Shown: piece by piece, positions 45,404 to 55,685 of the stretch
Layout: each line of letters begins with the position of its first letter
How positions within the stretch are numbered: position 1 is the stretch's first letter
Source: JAAXGX01 sp965221595
GTDB taxonomy: Bacteria > Acidobacteriota > Vicinamibacteria > Vicinamibacterales > UBA8438
Direction of reading: 5' to 3'
NCBI GenBank assembly: GCA_965221595.1
Contig: OZ244900.1
Coordinates: forward strand, 1,736,001 to 1,800,000
DNA length: 64,000 nucleotides
Notes under the pieces: generated by a model
What the model was told of the DNA's origin: nothing
The model's input: only the letters and a program-made list of their open reading frames with translations
Database searches by the model: none
Translations under genes and position numbers: made by a program

Positions 45404-45561
45404 CAGCCTGTGGTGAAACCCCGCGTTGCACCCAGACGGGCGAGGCGCCCGCCTGGCAGGGCGCAACGAGGGAGCCTATCGGGCATAGTCGACCGCGGAG
45501 CAACGCAGTCAGGCGGGATGCAGCGCGCGTCGAAGGCAGCGGGGACTCGAGCCACGGGCTG
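45404..45561 (+). repeat. Palindromic repeat A, copy A6 (long form)
   Basis: A 158 bp copy with ends CAGCCTGTGG and CCACGGGCTG (one wobble-type difference). Its right end abuts the TAG stop of the esterase gene on the minus strand, so the junction read on that strand is again TAGCAGCCCGTGG. Its left end follows B2. It matches A2 closely over its whole length. Confidence 0.88.
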
Positions 45562-46635
45562 CTAGTCCAGATGCTCCAGCAGGAAGTCCCCCAGCTCGGC
45601 GTACACCTGCTGCGATTCCGGCGAGTCGGCCACGATCATGTAGCCCGCGTGCGACAGGCCCTCGTAGACGTTGAGGTCCGCCGCCACACCGGCCTCGCGC
45701 AGCTTGCGGTGCACGCGCACGGTGTCGCTGAGCAGCATGTCGCGCGTGCCGCTGATGAGGTACGTCGGCGGGAACCCGTCGAAGTCGCCGTACAGCGGCG
45801 AGATCAGCCGATGCGTCAGCTCGTGGTCGCCGGCGTACAGGCGCGCCGCGGCGCTCAACCAGCCGTCGTAGTTCAGGAGAACGCGGTCGATCGCCGCGTT
45901 GGTATGCAGCGTGTCGCTCGTGTCGGTCAGGTCCGCCCACGGTGTGCCCAGGTAGATTGCACCCGGCACGTCGACGCCCAGCTCGATGAGCTGCCGGACC
46001 GTGGCCAGCGTCAGCCCGCCGCCGGCCGACGTGCCGCCCAGCGCGATGGAACCGGCCGGCCGGTTCTCCAGTACGTGCCGGTACACGGCGACCGCGTCGT
46101 CGACGGCGGCCGGGAACGGATGCGCCGGCGGCATGCGGTAGTCGATGGCAAGCACCTGGATGTTCGCCCGGCTGGCAATCAGCACGGCCTCCATGACGCC
46201 GGCCTCGCCGCCGCCGAGGACGTACGCGCCGCCGTGCACGTACAGGAAGCGGTGCTCCGCATGCCGCGGATCGACCTGAGCGGGCTGCACGCGATAGATC
46301 GGCACGCCTTCGACCTCGAACTGGTCGATCTGCACGTCGAACGCTGCGGCGAGCGGCGCCAGCGTACCGTCGGCGGCCCCGTCACGCTGCTGCACGAACT
46401 CCTCCCACTCGGCGGCAGTCGACGGCGCGTAGTCGGCTATCGGCATCGTCGGCATGGCCGCGATCGAGTCGCGCAGCGCCTGGCTGGCAGCGGCCGGGAG
46501 CGGAACGTCCCGCGCGTCTATGGTTCTCGACGTCCCCTGTGCCAGCCCCGCCGGCGCGCCGACCCACGTCGGGGCGCCCCATGCGATCAGTGTCAAGGCA
46601 GTCAACGCGGCAGCTGCGGTCGTTCCCCTCTTCAT
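45562..46635 (-). CDS. Secreted alpha/beta hydrolase, hormone-sensitive-lipase type
   Basis: A 357-residue exported esterase. After the signal peptide (about 1-33) come the oxyanion motif HGGAY at 134-138, the nucleophile S203 in GGTSAGGG, an Asp in ISGTRDMLL and the final His in GLSHAGY. These identify the HSL/carboxylesterase group that hydrolyses short acyl or aryl esters. The substrate is unknown. Its TAG is against repeat A6. Confidence 0.9.
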   Translation of the reverse strand: MKRGTTAAAALTALTLIAWGAPTWVGAPAGLAQGTSRTIDARDVPLPAAASQALRDSIAAMPTMPIADYAPSTAAEWEEFVQQRDGAADGTLAPLAAAFDVQIDQFEVEGVPIYRVQPAQVDPRHAEHRFLYVHGGAYVLGGGEAGVMEAVLIASRANIQVLAIDYRMPPAHPFPAAVDDAVAVYRHVLENRPAGSIALGGTSAGGGLTLATVRQLIELGVDVPGAIYLGTPWADLTDTSDTLHTNAAIDRVLLNYDGWLSAAARLYAGDHELTHRLISPLYGDFDGFPPTYLISGTRDMLLSDTVRVHRKLREAGVAADLNVYEGLSHAGYMIVADSPESQQVYAELGDFLLEHLD

Positions 46636-46800
46636 GCGTTCCCCCTGATGACTTCGGTAGTTCCCGCCATTCTACGCGGGATTGACCGGCCGCCGCCCGC
46701 TGCGGCCGGCTGTCCGCTTGCAGTTCACGACTGAGCTGGTTTCTCCTCGGTATTCGCAGTCATCGTCGAGACGAGTTCGAAAAAGGATAGGCAGGCAGGG

Positions 46801-46876
46801 TGGCGTCCCCAACGGGATTCGAACCCGTGTCTCAGCCTTGAAAGGGCTGGATCCTAGGCCTCTGGACGATGGGGAC
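46801..46876 (-). tRNA. tRNA-Glu (anticodon TTC)
   Basis: On the minus strand the acceptor stem GTCCCCA pairs with TGGGGAC, the anticodon stem-loop is CAGCC-CTTTCAA-GGCTG with anticodon TTC, and the T arm is CGGGTTCGAATCCCG. The CCA end is encoded (46801-46803). It reads glutamate codons GAA and GAG. Confidence 0.96.
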
Positions 46877-46888
46877 AGCAGCTTCACG

Positions 46889-46894
46889 AGTATA
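46889..46894 (-). promoter_or_regulatory. Putative -10 element of tRNA-Glu
   Basis: On the minus strand TATACT lies 12 bases before the mature tRNA 5' end, a good match to the TATAAT consensus in a region otherwise very rich in G and C. No convincing -35 box is seen 17 bases upstream. Confidence 0.5.
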
Positions 46895-46959
46895 GCGCAG
46901 CCGACCGGCGGCACCCGGCGCGGGCGTGGGCCGGGCGGCGGCACTACCCGGGGGCCGGC

Positions 46960-47736
46960 TCAGCGGGCAGGCCCCAGTCGGCGCTCGACCTCCGGGGCCT
47001 GCGCGGCCGCGTCCTCGACGCAGCGCAGGGCTTCGTCGAGGACGCCGTCGGCGGCGGCGGACCAGGCCCGGTTGAGCGCGCGCTCGAGGCGGCTGAAGGC
47101 ATCCATGAGCTCGGCGAAACGGGCCAGGCCCAGGGCCGCGACGAGCAGGTTGCGGCCTTCGACAACCTGCAGCGACAACTCCGTCTGGACGTGGCCGACG
47201 CGTTCGAGGATGGCCCGCATCCTGGCGGTGTCATCAGGCAGGGCAGGCAGCTCGCGCTGCAGGTCGCGGGCAGTGGCGGTGATGCGGGCCAGCACGGCCT
47301 GCGGGCTCTGCGGCGCACCGCGGCCGGGCGCGGTCGGCCGCTGCCGGCGCGCGGGGCCGGCCGGCCGCTTCACGAGCGCGCTGCCGGCGACGAGGCCGAT
47401 GACGGCCAGGCCGAACAGCCACGCGTGCTGCCAGCGCCGCATGCTGAATTCCCTGACCCGCACGCGCTGGACGCCGGCGGCCCGCAGCCGGGCCTGGAGC
47501 GCGGGGGTCAGCTCGGCGCCGGCGGCTGCCAGCGGAATACGCGCCCCTTCGTCACTCAGCACGAAGCGGCCCGCCGCGTCCGTCTCGGCGCCTGCCGGGG
47601 CATTCAGGTGGGCGTAGCCGTCGCCGGCGGCGAGGGCGGCAGCGTCGGCCGTGAGCTGCGGGACGTACGCCGTGGTCGACGCCAGCGCGCCGAGCACGAG
47701 GCTCACGGCGATGATCAGGTTGCCGAGCACATGCAT
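46960..47736 (-). CDS. Two-TM membrane protein next to OPT transporter
   Basis: A 258-residue protein with one hydrophobic helix at the N-terminus (about 5-25) and a second at about 106-124. A predicted extracytoplasmic segment between them contains FVLSDEGARIPLAAAGAEL. The C-terminal half is a cytoplasmic helical region (about 140-258). I do not recognise a family. It begins 10 bp after the OPT transporter gene, so it may be an accessory subunit; this is inferred from position only. Confidence 0.7.
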   Translation of the reverse strand: MHVLGNLIIAVSLVLGALASTTAYVPQLTADAAALAAGDGYAHLNAPAGAETDAAGRFVLSDEGARIPLAAAGAELTPALQARLRAAGVQRVRVREFSMRRWQHAWLFGLAVIGLVAGSALVKRPAGPARRQRPTAPGRGAPQSPQAVLARITATARDLQRELPALPDDTARMRAILERVGHVQTELSLQVVEGRNLLVAALGLARFAELMDAFSRLERALNRAWSAAADGVLDEALRCVEDAAAQAPEVERRLGPAR

Positions 47737-47746
47737 CGGTCGGTCC

Positions 47747-49795
<2,049 letters not shown>

Positions 49796-49851
49796 GCAAC
49801 TGCTATTGTCGCCGAACCTGCGCGCCGGCGGGGACTCGGTCGGCGCCGGAA

Positions 49852-49880
49852 TTGACACGTGCCTGGCGAGCGGCTAGCGT
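49852..49880 (+). promoter_or_regulatory. Putative sigma-70 promoter for the YtcJ-like gene
   Basis: A consensus -35 box TTGACA (49852-49857) is followed after 17 bases by TAGCGT (49875-49880). The predicted start of transcription is at about 49887, which coincides with a GTG at 49888. The message would then be leaderless. It is a motif match only. Confidence 0.45.
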
Positions 49881-49887
49881 GGAGCGC

Positions 49888-51651
49888 GTGTCGAGACGGA
49901 CCGCGGCGCTGCCGGCCTGCCTGCTGGCCGCCGGTGCGGCCGCCTGCGGCGGCGCGACGGCCCAGCCCCGAACCGGAGCCGGCGCGGCGGCGGACGTCAT
50001 CTTCCGCGGCGGGGCCATCGTCACCATGGATCCGGGCCGGCCGCAGGTCGACGCCGTGGCGGTCCGGGGCGAGACTATAGTAGCTGCCGGCACGCGGGCC
50101 GAGGCGGCGGCGCTGCGGGGGCCGGAGACGCGCGTCGTCGAACTCGGCGAGCGCGCCCTGCTGCCCGGCTTCATCGACGCCCACGGCCACTTCCTCGCTG
50201 TGGGGCGCGGGCTGGACGCCCTGTCGCTGCACCCGCCGCCGGTCGGCGATGTCGAGACCATCGACGACATCGTCGCCCGCCTCCGGACCTGGATTGCCGA
50301 ACGCGACATCGAGTCCGGCGGGCTGGTTGTGGGCAGCGGCTACGACGACTCCCTGCTCGCCGAGCGGCGCCATCCCACGCGCGACGACCTCGATCGAGCC
50401 TCGACCGAGCATCGCATCGTCCTGACGCACGTGTCGGGACATCTGCGGGCCGCCAACTCGGCGGCGCTGGCGGCCGGCGGCGTCACGGCCGAGACGCCCG
50501 ATCCGCCCGGGGGGCACATTCGTCGCCGACCCGGGTCGCGCGAGCCCGACGGCGTCCTCGAGGAGCGGGCCGGCGGCCTCGTGGGCGGCGGCCTGCTGGC
50601 CGCTGCCTCCGGCGACACCGCCGCGACGGCGCGCCGGGCCATCGAGGTCTACCTGCGCCACGGCACGACCACCATCCAGGACGGGGCGACCGGTCCCGCG
50701 ACGGTGGATGCGCTGCGCGCCGCGGCGGCCCGCCGTCCGTTCGACGCCGACGTCGCGGTATTCCCGTGGTTCCGGACACTGACGGATGCCGAGCGCGCGG
50801 AGCACGAGGCGCGCTACCGCGGCGGCCTCCGCGTCGCCGGCGTCAAGTTCTCGCTGGACGGGTCGCCCCAGGGGCGGACCGCGTGGGTGACCGAGCCGTA
50901 CGCCGAGGGACCGCCCGGCGCGGCAACCGACTACCGCGCGTACGGCACGTTGGCGCCGGACCTGTACAAGGCGGGGGCCGCGCTCCTCATTCGGCGCGGG
51001 GTCCCCATCCTCGTCCATGCTAACGGCGATGCGGCCATCGACCTGATGCTGGACGGTGTGGCCGAGGCGGTTGCGGGCATGGGCGCAGATGGGGACACGG
51101 ACGCGGATGGGGATACGGACGCGGTGCCGGACCACCGCGCGGTGATCATCCACGCCCAGCTCATGCGAGCGGATCAACTGGACCGCGCGGCCGCCCTGGG
51201 CGTTGTGCCGTCTTTCTTTTCGGCGCACGCCTTTTTCTGGGGCGACTGGCACCTGCGCAGCTTCGGCGCGGCACGTGGCAGCCACATCAGCCCGGCGCGC
51301 TGGGCAATCGAGCGCGGCGTGCACTTCACGATGCACAACGACGCGCCGATCGTGCCGCCCGATATCATGCGGCTGGTCTCCATCGCGGTGAACCGCACGA
51401 CGCGCAGCGGCCGCGTGCTCGGGCCGGAGCAGCGGCTCACGGTGCACGAGGCGCTCCACGCGGTGACGCTCGGCGCCGCCTACCAGTACTTCGAAGAGGA
51501 CACCAAGGGCTCGATCACTGCCGGCAAGCAGGCCGATCTCGTCGTCCTCGAACGGAACCCCCTGACGGTGGACCCGCGCGAGCTCGAGCACGTCCGTGTC
51601 CTGGAGACGTTCTCGCGGGGACGTTCGGTCTTCAGGCTGTCTGCCGACTGA
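49888..51651 (+). CDS. YtcJ-type amidohydrolase (amidohydrolase_3), lipoprotein-like
   Basis: A 587-residue metal-dependent hydrolase. The N-terminus is a lipoprotein-like signal (ALPACLLAAGAAACGG). The catalytic body has FIDAHGHFLAVG, FSLDGSPQGRTAWVT, HANGDAAIDLMLDG and FTMHNDAPIVPP, and ends GKQADLVVLERNPL. YtcJ proteins deaminate or hydrolyse unknown amides. A Gly/Asp/Thr-rich double unit (GDTDADGDTDA) lies before the AVIIHAQLM strand, an unusual small insertion. I placed the start at GTG 49888 by the promoter; GTG 49879 is also possible. Confidence 0.9.
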   Translation: MSRRTAALPACLLAAGAAACGGATAQPRTGAGAAADVIFRGGAIVTMDPGRPQVDAVAVRGETIVAAGTRAEAAALRGPETRVVELGERALLPGFIDAHGHFLAVGRGLDALSLHPPPVGDVETIDDIVARLRTWIAERDIESGGLVVGSGYDDSLLAERRHPTRDDLDRASTEHRIVLTHVSGHLRAANSAALAAGGVTAETPDPPGGHIRRRPGSREPDGVLEERAGGLVGGGLLAAASGDTAATARRAIEVYLRHGTTTIQDGATGPATVDALRAAAARRPFDADVAVFPWFRTLTDAERAEHEARYRGGLRVAGVKFSLDGSPQGRTAWVTEPYAEGPPGAATDYRAYGTLAPDLYKAGAALLIRRGVPILVHANGDAAIDLMLDGVAEAVAGMGADGDTDADGDTDAVPDHRAVIIHAQLMRADQLDRAAALGVVPSFFSAHAFFWGDWHLRSFGAARGSHISPARWAIERGVHFTMHNDAPIVPPDIMRLVSIAVNRTTRSGRVLGPEQRLTVHEALHAVTLGAAYQYFEEDTKGSITAGKQADLVVLERNPLTVDPRELEHVRVLETFSRGRSVFRLSAD

Positions 51652-51674
51652 GGCCCGGACTCGGCCGCGGACCG

Positions 51675-52523
51675 TCAGGCGTCCGGCGCGGTGTCCTGCA
51701 GAAATCCGCGCCAGGCGTCCGCGTAGGACGCACCCCCGACCAGGTACGTGTCGTTGTGCCCGGCGCCGGCGATGACGTGGAGCCGCGCGGACTGCGCGGC
51801 CCGTGCCTGCAGGCGGCGGCTGTGGGCCAGCGGCACGACCCGGTCGCGGTCCCCGTGCAGCAGGAGCATCGGCGCGGCTACACGGCCGATCTTCGACTCG
51901 TTGTCCATCTGCGTGCGGATGACTCCGCGGGGCACGAACCAGTAGTGCACACGCGCCATGGCCGGCACCGAACGGAAGGCCGATTCCAGCACGAGGGCAC
52001 CGGCCGGGCGCCGGAGCGCGACCTCGATGGCCACCGCGCCGCCCAGCGACCGCCCGAAGAGCACGATGTCGCGCGCCGGCACCCCGCGCGCCGCGACCGC
52101 GTCGTAGATCGCCAGACCGTCGCGGTACAGTCCGGCCTCGTCGGGCGTTCCCGCGCTGTGCCCGTAGCCGCGATAGTCGACCAGCACGACGCTGACGCCG
52201 AGCTGCTCGACGAACCAGCGGGCGTTGTGCAACCGGTCCGCGATGTTGCCGGCGTTTCCGTGGTACCAGATCAGCACCCGGCGTGCGGACCGCTCGATCC
52301 ACCAGCCGTGGAGCGTGAGTCCGTCGTCCGTCCGGATCGACAGCTCTTCGGCACGGAGCCCGAAGTCGGCGGGCCCGGCCACCAGCGCGCGGGTCGGAAA
52401 GAAGACCAGGCGGCGCTCGTGCAGCACGAGCCACCCGACGAGCAGCAGCCAGCACGCCGCGCCGAATGCCGCGAACCAGAGCGCCGTCCCGAGCATCGCC
52501 GTTGCTCTCATGCGCCAGCGCAC
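51675..52523 (-). CDS. Membrane-anchored alpha/beta hydrolase (ABHD13-like)
   Basis: A 282-residue protein with an N-terminal membrane helix (about 10-35) and a serine hydrolase domain: WYHGNAGNIADR, then the nucleophile in LFGRSLGGAVAIE, an Asp in LLHGDRDRVVP and the His in AGAGHNDTY. It resembles ABHD13-like or YjfP-like esterases. It ends the metal-efflux operon, 9 bp after the RND pump gene, and may be co-transcribed with it. Its substrate is unknown. Confidence 0.88.
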   Translation of the reverse strand: MRWRMRATAMLGTALWFAAFGAACWLLLVGWLVLHERRLVFFPTRALVAGPADFGLRAEELSIRTDDGLTLHGWWIERSARRVLIWYHGNAGNIADRLHNARWFVEQLGVSVVLVDYRGYGHSAGTPDEAGLYRDGLAIYDAVAARGVPARDIVLFGRSLGGAVAIEVALRRPAGALVLESAFRSVPAMARVHYWFVPRGVIRTQMDNESKIGRVAAPMLLLHGDRDRVVPLAHSRRLQARAAQSARLHVIAGAGHNDTYLVGGASYADAWRGFLQDTAPDA

Positions 52524-52532
52524 AGGGCGCGT

Positions 52533-55500
52533 TCAGCCGCGGGTCGCCGGCGGGTCGGCCGGCGTGGTCGCGACGATCGCCGCCGGCACGACGAACATGT
52601 TCAGCGCAGTCGACGAGAGCAGCCCGCAGACGATGACGAGGGCGAGCGGCGCCTGAATCTCGCTGCCCGGCGTGCCGAATCCGCCGGCCACGGGCAGTAG
52701 CGCCAGGCCGGTCGAAAGCGCCGTCATCACGATGGGGGCCAGGCGGTCGAGCGATCCCTGCACGACGGCGGTACGGGTGTCGGTGCCGGCCACTCCCTGC
52801 AGTTGCCGGACGCGGGAGACGAGCATGATGCCGTTGCGGGTGGCGATTCCGAACAGCGCGATGAACCCGATCAGCGTGGCGACCGACAGCACGCCGTCAC
52901 CCAGGAACACCCCGGCCACACCTCCGATCAGCGCCAGCGGCAGGTTGAGCATGACGATGGCGGCATCGCGTGCGGACTCGAACGCGCTGAACAGAATCAG
53001 GAAGATGCCGCCGATGGCGACCAACCCGAGCAGCAGGAGCCGGCGTTCGGCGCTGGTCTCGGCCTCGAACTGCCCGCCGTAGTCCACCCGGTAACCCACG
53101 GGCAACGCTACACGCTCGGCCACGCGTTGCCGGATGTCGGCGACGACGCTGCCGAGATCGCGTCCGGCCACGTTGGCGGTCACGACGATGCGCCGCTCGG
53201 CGTTCTCGCGGCGGATGAAGTTGGGACCGCGATCTTCGGCGATGTCGGCCAGGCTGCCCAGCGGCACGCGGGGGCCCGCGGGCATGTCGATGCGTGTCTG
53301 CCACATGTCGTCGAGATCGACCATGTCGTCCGGCCGGTAGCGCAGCACCAGCGGCACCATCATCCGGCCGTCGAGTATCTCGCCCACCCGGCGCCCGCGC
53401 AGTACGGTCTCCAGGGTGGCGGCGGCCTGGCCTGCCGGCAGTCCGTGCCGCGCCAGCGCCGCCGGATCGAAGCCGACCTCCACGGTCGGGATATCGGCCT
53501 GGTGTTCGAGCGCCAGGTCGACGAGCCCGGGTACACCCTGTAGCGCCGTGACGATGCGGCCGCCCAGGGTCCGCAGCGTGCCGAGGTCGTCGCCGAAGAC
53601 CTTGACCGCGATGTTGGCCTGCTGCCCCGAGAGCATGTGGTCGATGCGGTGGGAAATGGGTTGGCCGATGGTGATGTTGGTACCCGGCACGAGCGCGAGC
53701 CGCTCGCGGATAGCCTGCAGCACCGCGTCGCGCGGTCGCCCGCCGGGCGTGAGCCGTACGTCGATCTCCGCCGACTCGACGCCCTGCACGTGCTCGTCGA
53801 GGGCCGCCCGGCCCGTGCGGCGCGCCGTCGCCGCCACCTCCGGCACGTCGAGCAGCAGCCGCTCGATCGCCCCGCCCAGGGTGTTCGACTCGGCCAGGCT
53901 GGTGCCCGGCAGCGTGACGGCGCTGATGACGAGCGCGCCCTCGTTGAAGGTGGGCAGAAAGGCCCGCCCCATCCACGGCACGGTGGCGAGCGCAGCGGCC
54001 GACACGAGCACCGCCGTCCCGATCACCAGCCGCGGCCGCCGGAGCACGGCCGGCAGCACGCGCCCGTAGCCCCGTTTGAGCGCCGCCGCCAGCCGGGCCT
54101 CGCGCCCAGCACGGATACCGGCGGCGTTCGGCAGCAGGTACAGGCACAGCGCCGGCGTCACCGTCAGGGCGACGACCAGCGAGGCGGCCAGCGCAATCAG
54201 ATAGGCGAAGCCGAGCGGCTGCAGCAGGCGCCCCTCCACGCCCGGCAGGAAGAAGAGCGGCAGGAAGGCCAGCATGACGACGAGCGTTGCGAAGGCAATC
54301 GAGGCGCGGATCTCCCGGCTGCCGCGATAGACGACCTCCCGCGCGGGTCGCCTTGCGTTCGGCGGCCGCAGCGCGTTCTCCCGGAGCCGCCGCGACACGT
54401 TCTCGACGTCGACGATCGCGTCGTCGACGAGGGCCCCCACGGCGATGGCCATGCCGCCGAGCGTCATGCTGTTGATCGACAGGTCTGCGATCCGCAGCCC
54501 GACTACCGCGGCCAGGAGCGAGAGCGGGATGGCCAGCAGCGTAATGGCACCGGCGCGCAGGTTGGCCAGGAAGAGCAGGGTAACCAGGACGACGAGCAGC
54601 GTGCCGTCGCGCAGCGCGGCGGTCAGGTTGCCGAGCGCCAGCTCGATGAAGTCGGCCTGCCGGAACACGCGCGTGTCGAGCCGCATGCCGGCCGGCAGGT
54701 CGGCCTGAATCTGGTCGAGGACCTCGTCCAGTTCGCGGGTCAAGGCCAGCGTGTTGACGTCGGGCTGCCGGTGGATGCCGAGAATGACTGCCGGCCGACC
54801 GTTCAACGAGCCGTCGCCGCGCTTGATCGACTCGCCCACGCGCAGGTCGGCGACGTCGCTCACACGGATGGGTAGCGTCTCGCGGGTCGCGATCACCGTG
54901 GCGCCGAGCCCCTCGACGTCCCGGACCTGCCCGCCGCCCCGAATCAGATATTCCTGGCCGCCCGCCTCGCGGAACCCGGCCGACGTGTTCCGACTGGCAC
55001 GCCGCAGCGCGTTCTCGACCGCGCTCAGCGGCAGGTCGTAGCGCGCGAGCCGGGCCGGATCGACCAGCACCTCGAACTGTCGGCGCTCGCCGCCGATCAC
55101 CGTCACGTGCGAGACCCCGGGCGTGGCGAGCAGCCGCCGTCGTACGGTCAGATCGGCCGCCATCCGCAGCTCCAGGGGCGTCCAGTGCGGCGCGTCGGCC
55201 GCGGCCTCCGACCGCGGGGTCGACTCGACCGCAAGCAACATGATCTCGCCCATGATCGACGTCAGCGGTGCCAGTACCGGTGTTCCGACCTCGGCAGGCA
55301 GCGTTGCCGCCACCGCGGCGAGCTTCTCGGAGACGGTCTGCCGGGCGCGGTAGACATCGGTGCCCCAGTCGAAGTCCAGCCAGATGACCGCGATGCCGAC
55401 GGCCGTTTCCGAGCGCACCCGGCGCACGCCCGCCGCGCCGCCGAGAACCGTCTCGATGGGGAAGGTGACGAGTGCCTCCATGTCCGCCGGCGCCATGCCC

Positions 55501-55664
55501 CGGCCCTCGACCAGCACCGTGACGGTGGGCGCCGTGAGGTCGGGTAGCACGTCGACGGGCATGCGCGCGGCGACGAACCCGCCCCAGACGAGCAAGGCGC
55601 CCGCCAGGCCGAGCACCAGTGGCCGGTTGCGCAGCGACGAACGGATGAGCCTGTCGAACAGCAT
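52533..55664 (-). CDS. czcA: Heavy-metal RND efflux pump, inner-membrane subunit (CusA/CzcA type)
   Basis: A 1043-residue proton-driven transporter. It starts with one helix (LGLAGALLVWGGFVAARMPV), a large periplasmic domain, then the set VGALVDDAIVDVENVSRRL and AFLPLFFLPGVEGRLLQPLG. The second half has NIAVKVFGDDLGTLRTLG, a signature of metal-exporting (HME) RND pumps. The metal cannot be read from sequence; copper, zinc, cobalt and cadmium are possible. It follows the membrane-fusion gene by 21 bp. Confidence 0.93.
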   Translation of the reverse strand: MLFDRLIRSSLRNRPLVLGLAGALLVWGGFVAARMPVDVLPDLTAPTVTVLVEGRGMAPADMEALVTFPIETVLGGAAGVRRVRSETAVGIAVIWLDFDWGTDVYRARQTVSEKLAAVAATLPAEVGTPVLAPLTSIMGEIMLLAVESTPRSEAAADAPHWTPLELRMAADLTVRRRLLATPGVSHVTVIGGERRQFEVLVDPARLARYDLPLSAVENALRRASRNTSAGFREAGGQEYLIRGGGQVRDVEGLGATVIATRETLPIRVSDVADLRVGESIKRGDGSLNGRPAVILGIHRQPDVNTLALTRELDEVLDQIQADLPAGMRLDTRVFRQADFIELALGNLTAALRDGTLLVVLVTLLFLANLRAGAITLLAIPLSLLAAVVGLRIADLSINSMTLGGMAIAVGALVDDAIVDVENVSRRLRENALRPPNARRPAREVVYRGSREIRASIAFATLVVMLAFLPLFFLPGVEGRLLQPLGFAYLIALAASLVVALTVTPALCLYLLPNAAGIRAGREARLAAALKRGYGRVLPAVLRRPRLVIGTAVLVSAAALATVPWMGRAFLPTFNEGALVISAVTLPGTSLAESNTLGGAIERLLLDVPEVAATARRTGRAALDEHVQGVESAEIDVRLTPGGRPRDAVLQAIRERLALVPGTNITIGQPISHRIDHMLSGQQANIAVKVFGDDLGTLRTLGGRIVTALQGVPGLVDLALEHQADIPTVEVGFDPAALARHGLPAGQAAATLETVLRGRRVGEILDGRMMVPLVLRYRPDDMVDLDDMWQTRIDMPAGPRVPLGSLADIAEDRGPNFIRRENAERRIVVTANVAGRDLGSVVADIRQRVAERVALPVGYRVDYGGQFEAETSAERRLLLLGLVAIGGIFLILFSAFESARDAAIVMLNLPLALIGGVAGVFLGDGVLSVATLIGFIALFGIATRNGIMLVSRVRQLQGVAGTDTRTAVVQGSLDRLAPIVMTALSTGLALLPVAGGFGTPGSEIQAPLALVIVCGLLSSTALNMFVVPAAIVATTPADPPATRG

Positions 55665-55685
55665 GATCTTCCGTTCCGCAGCGGA

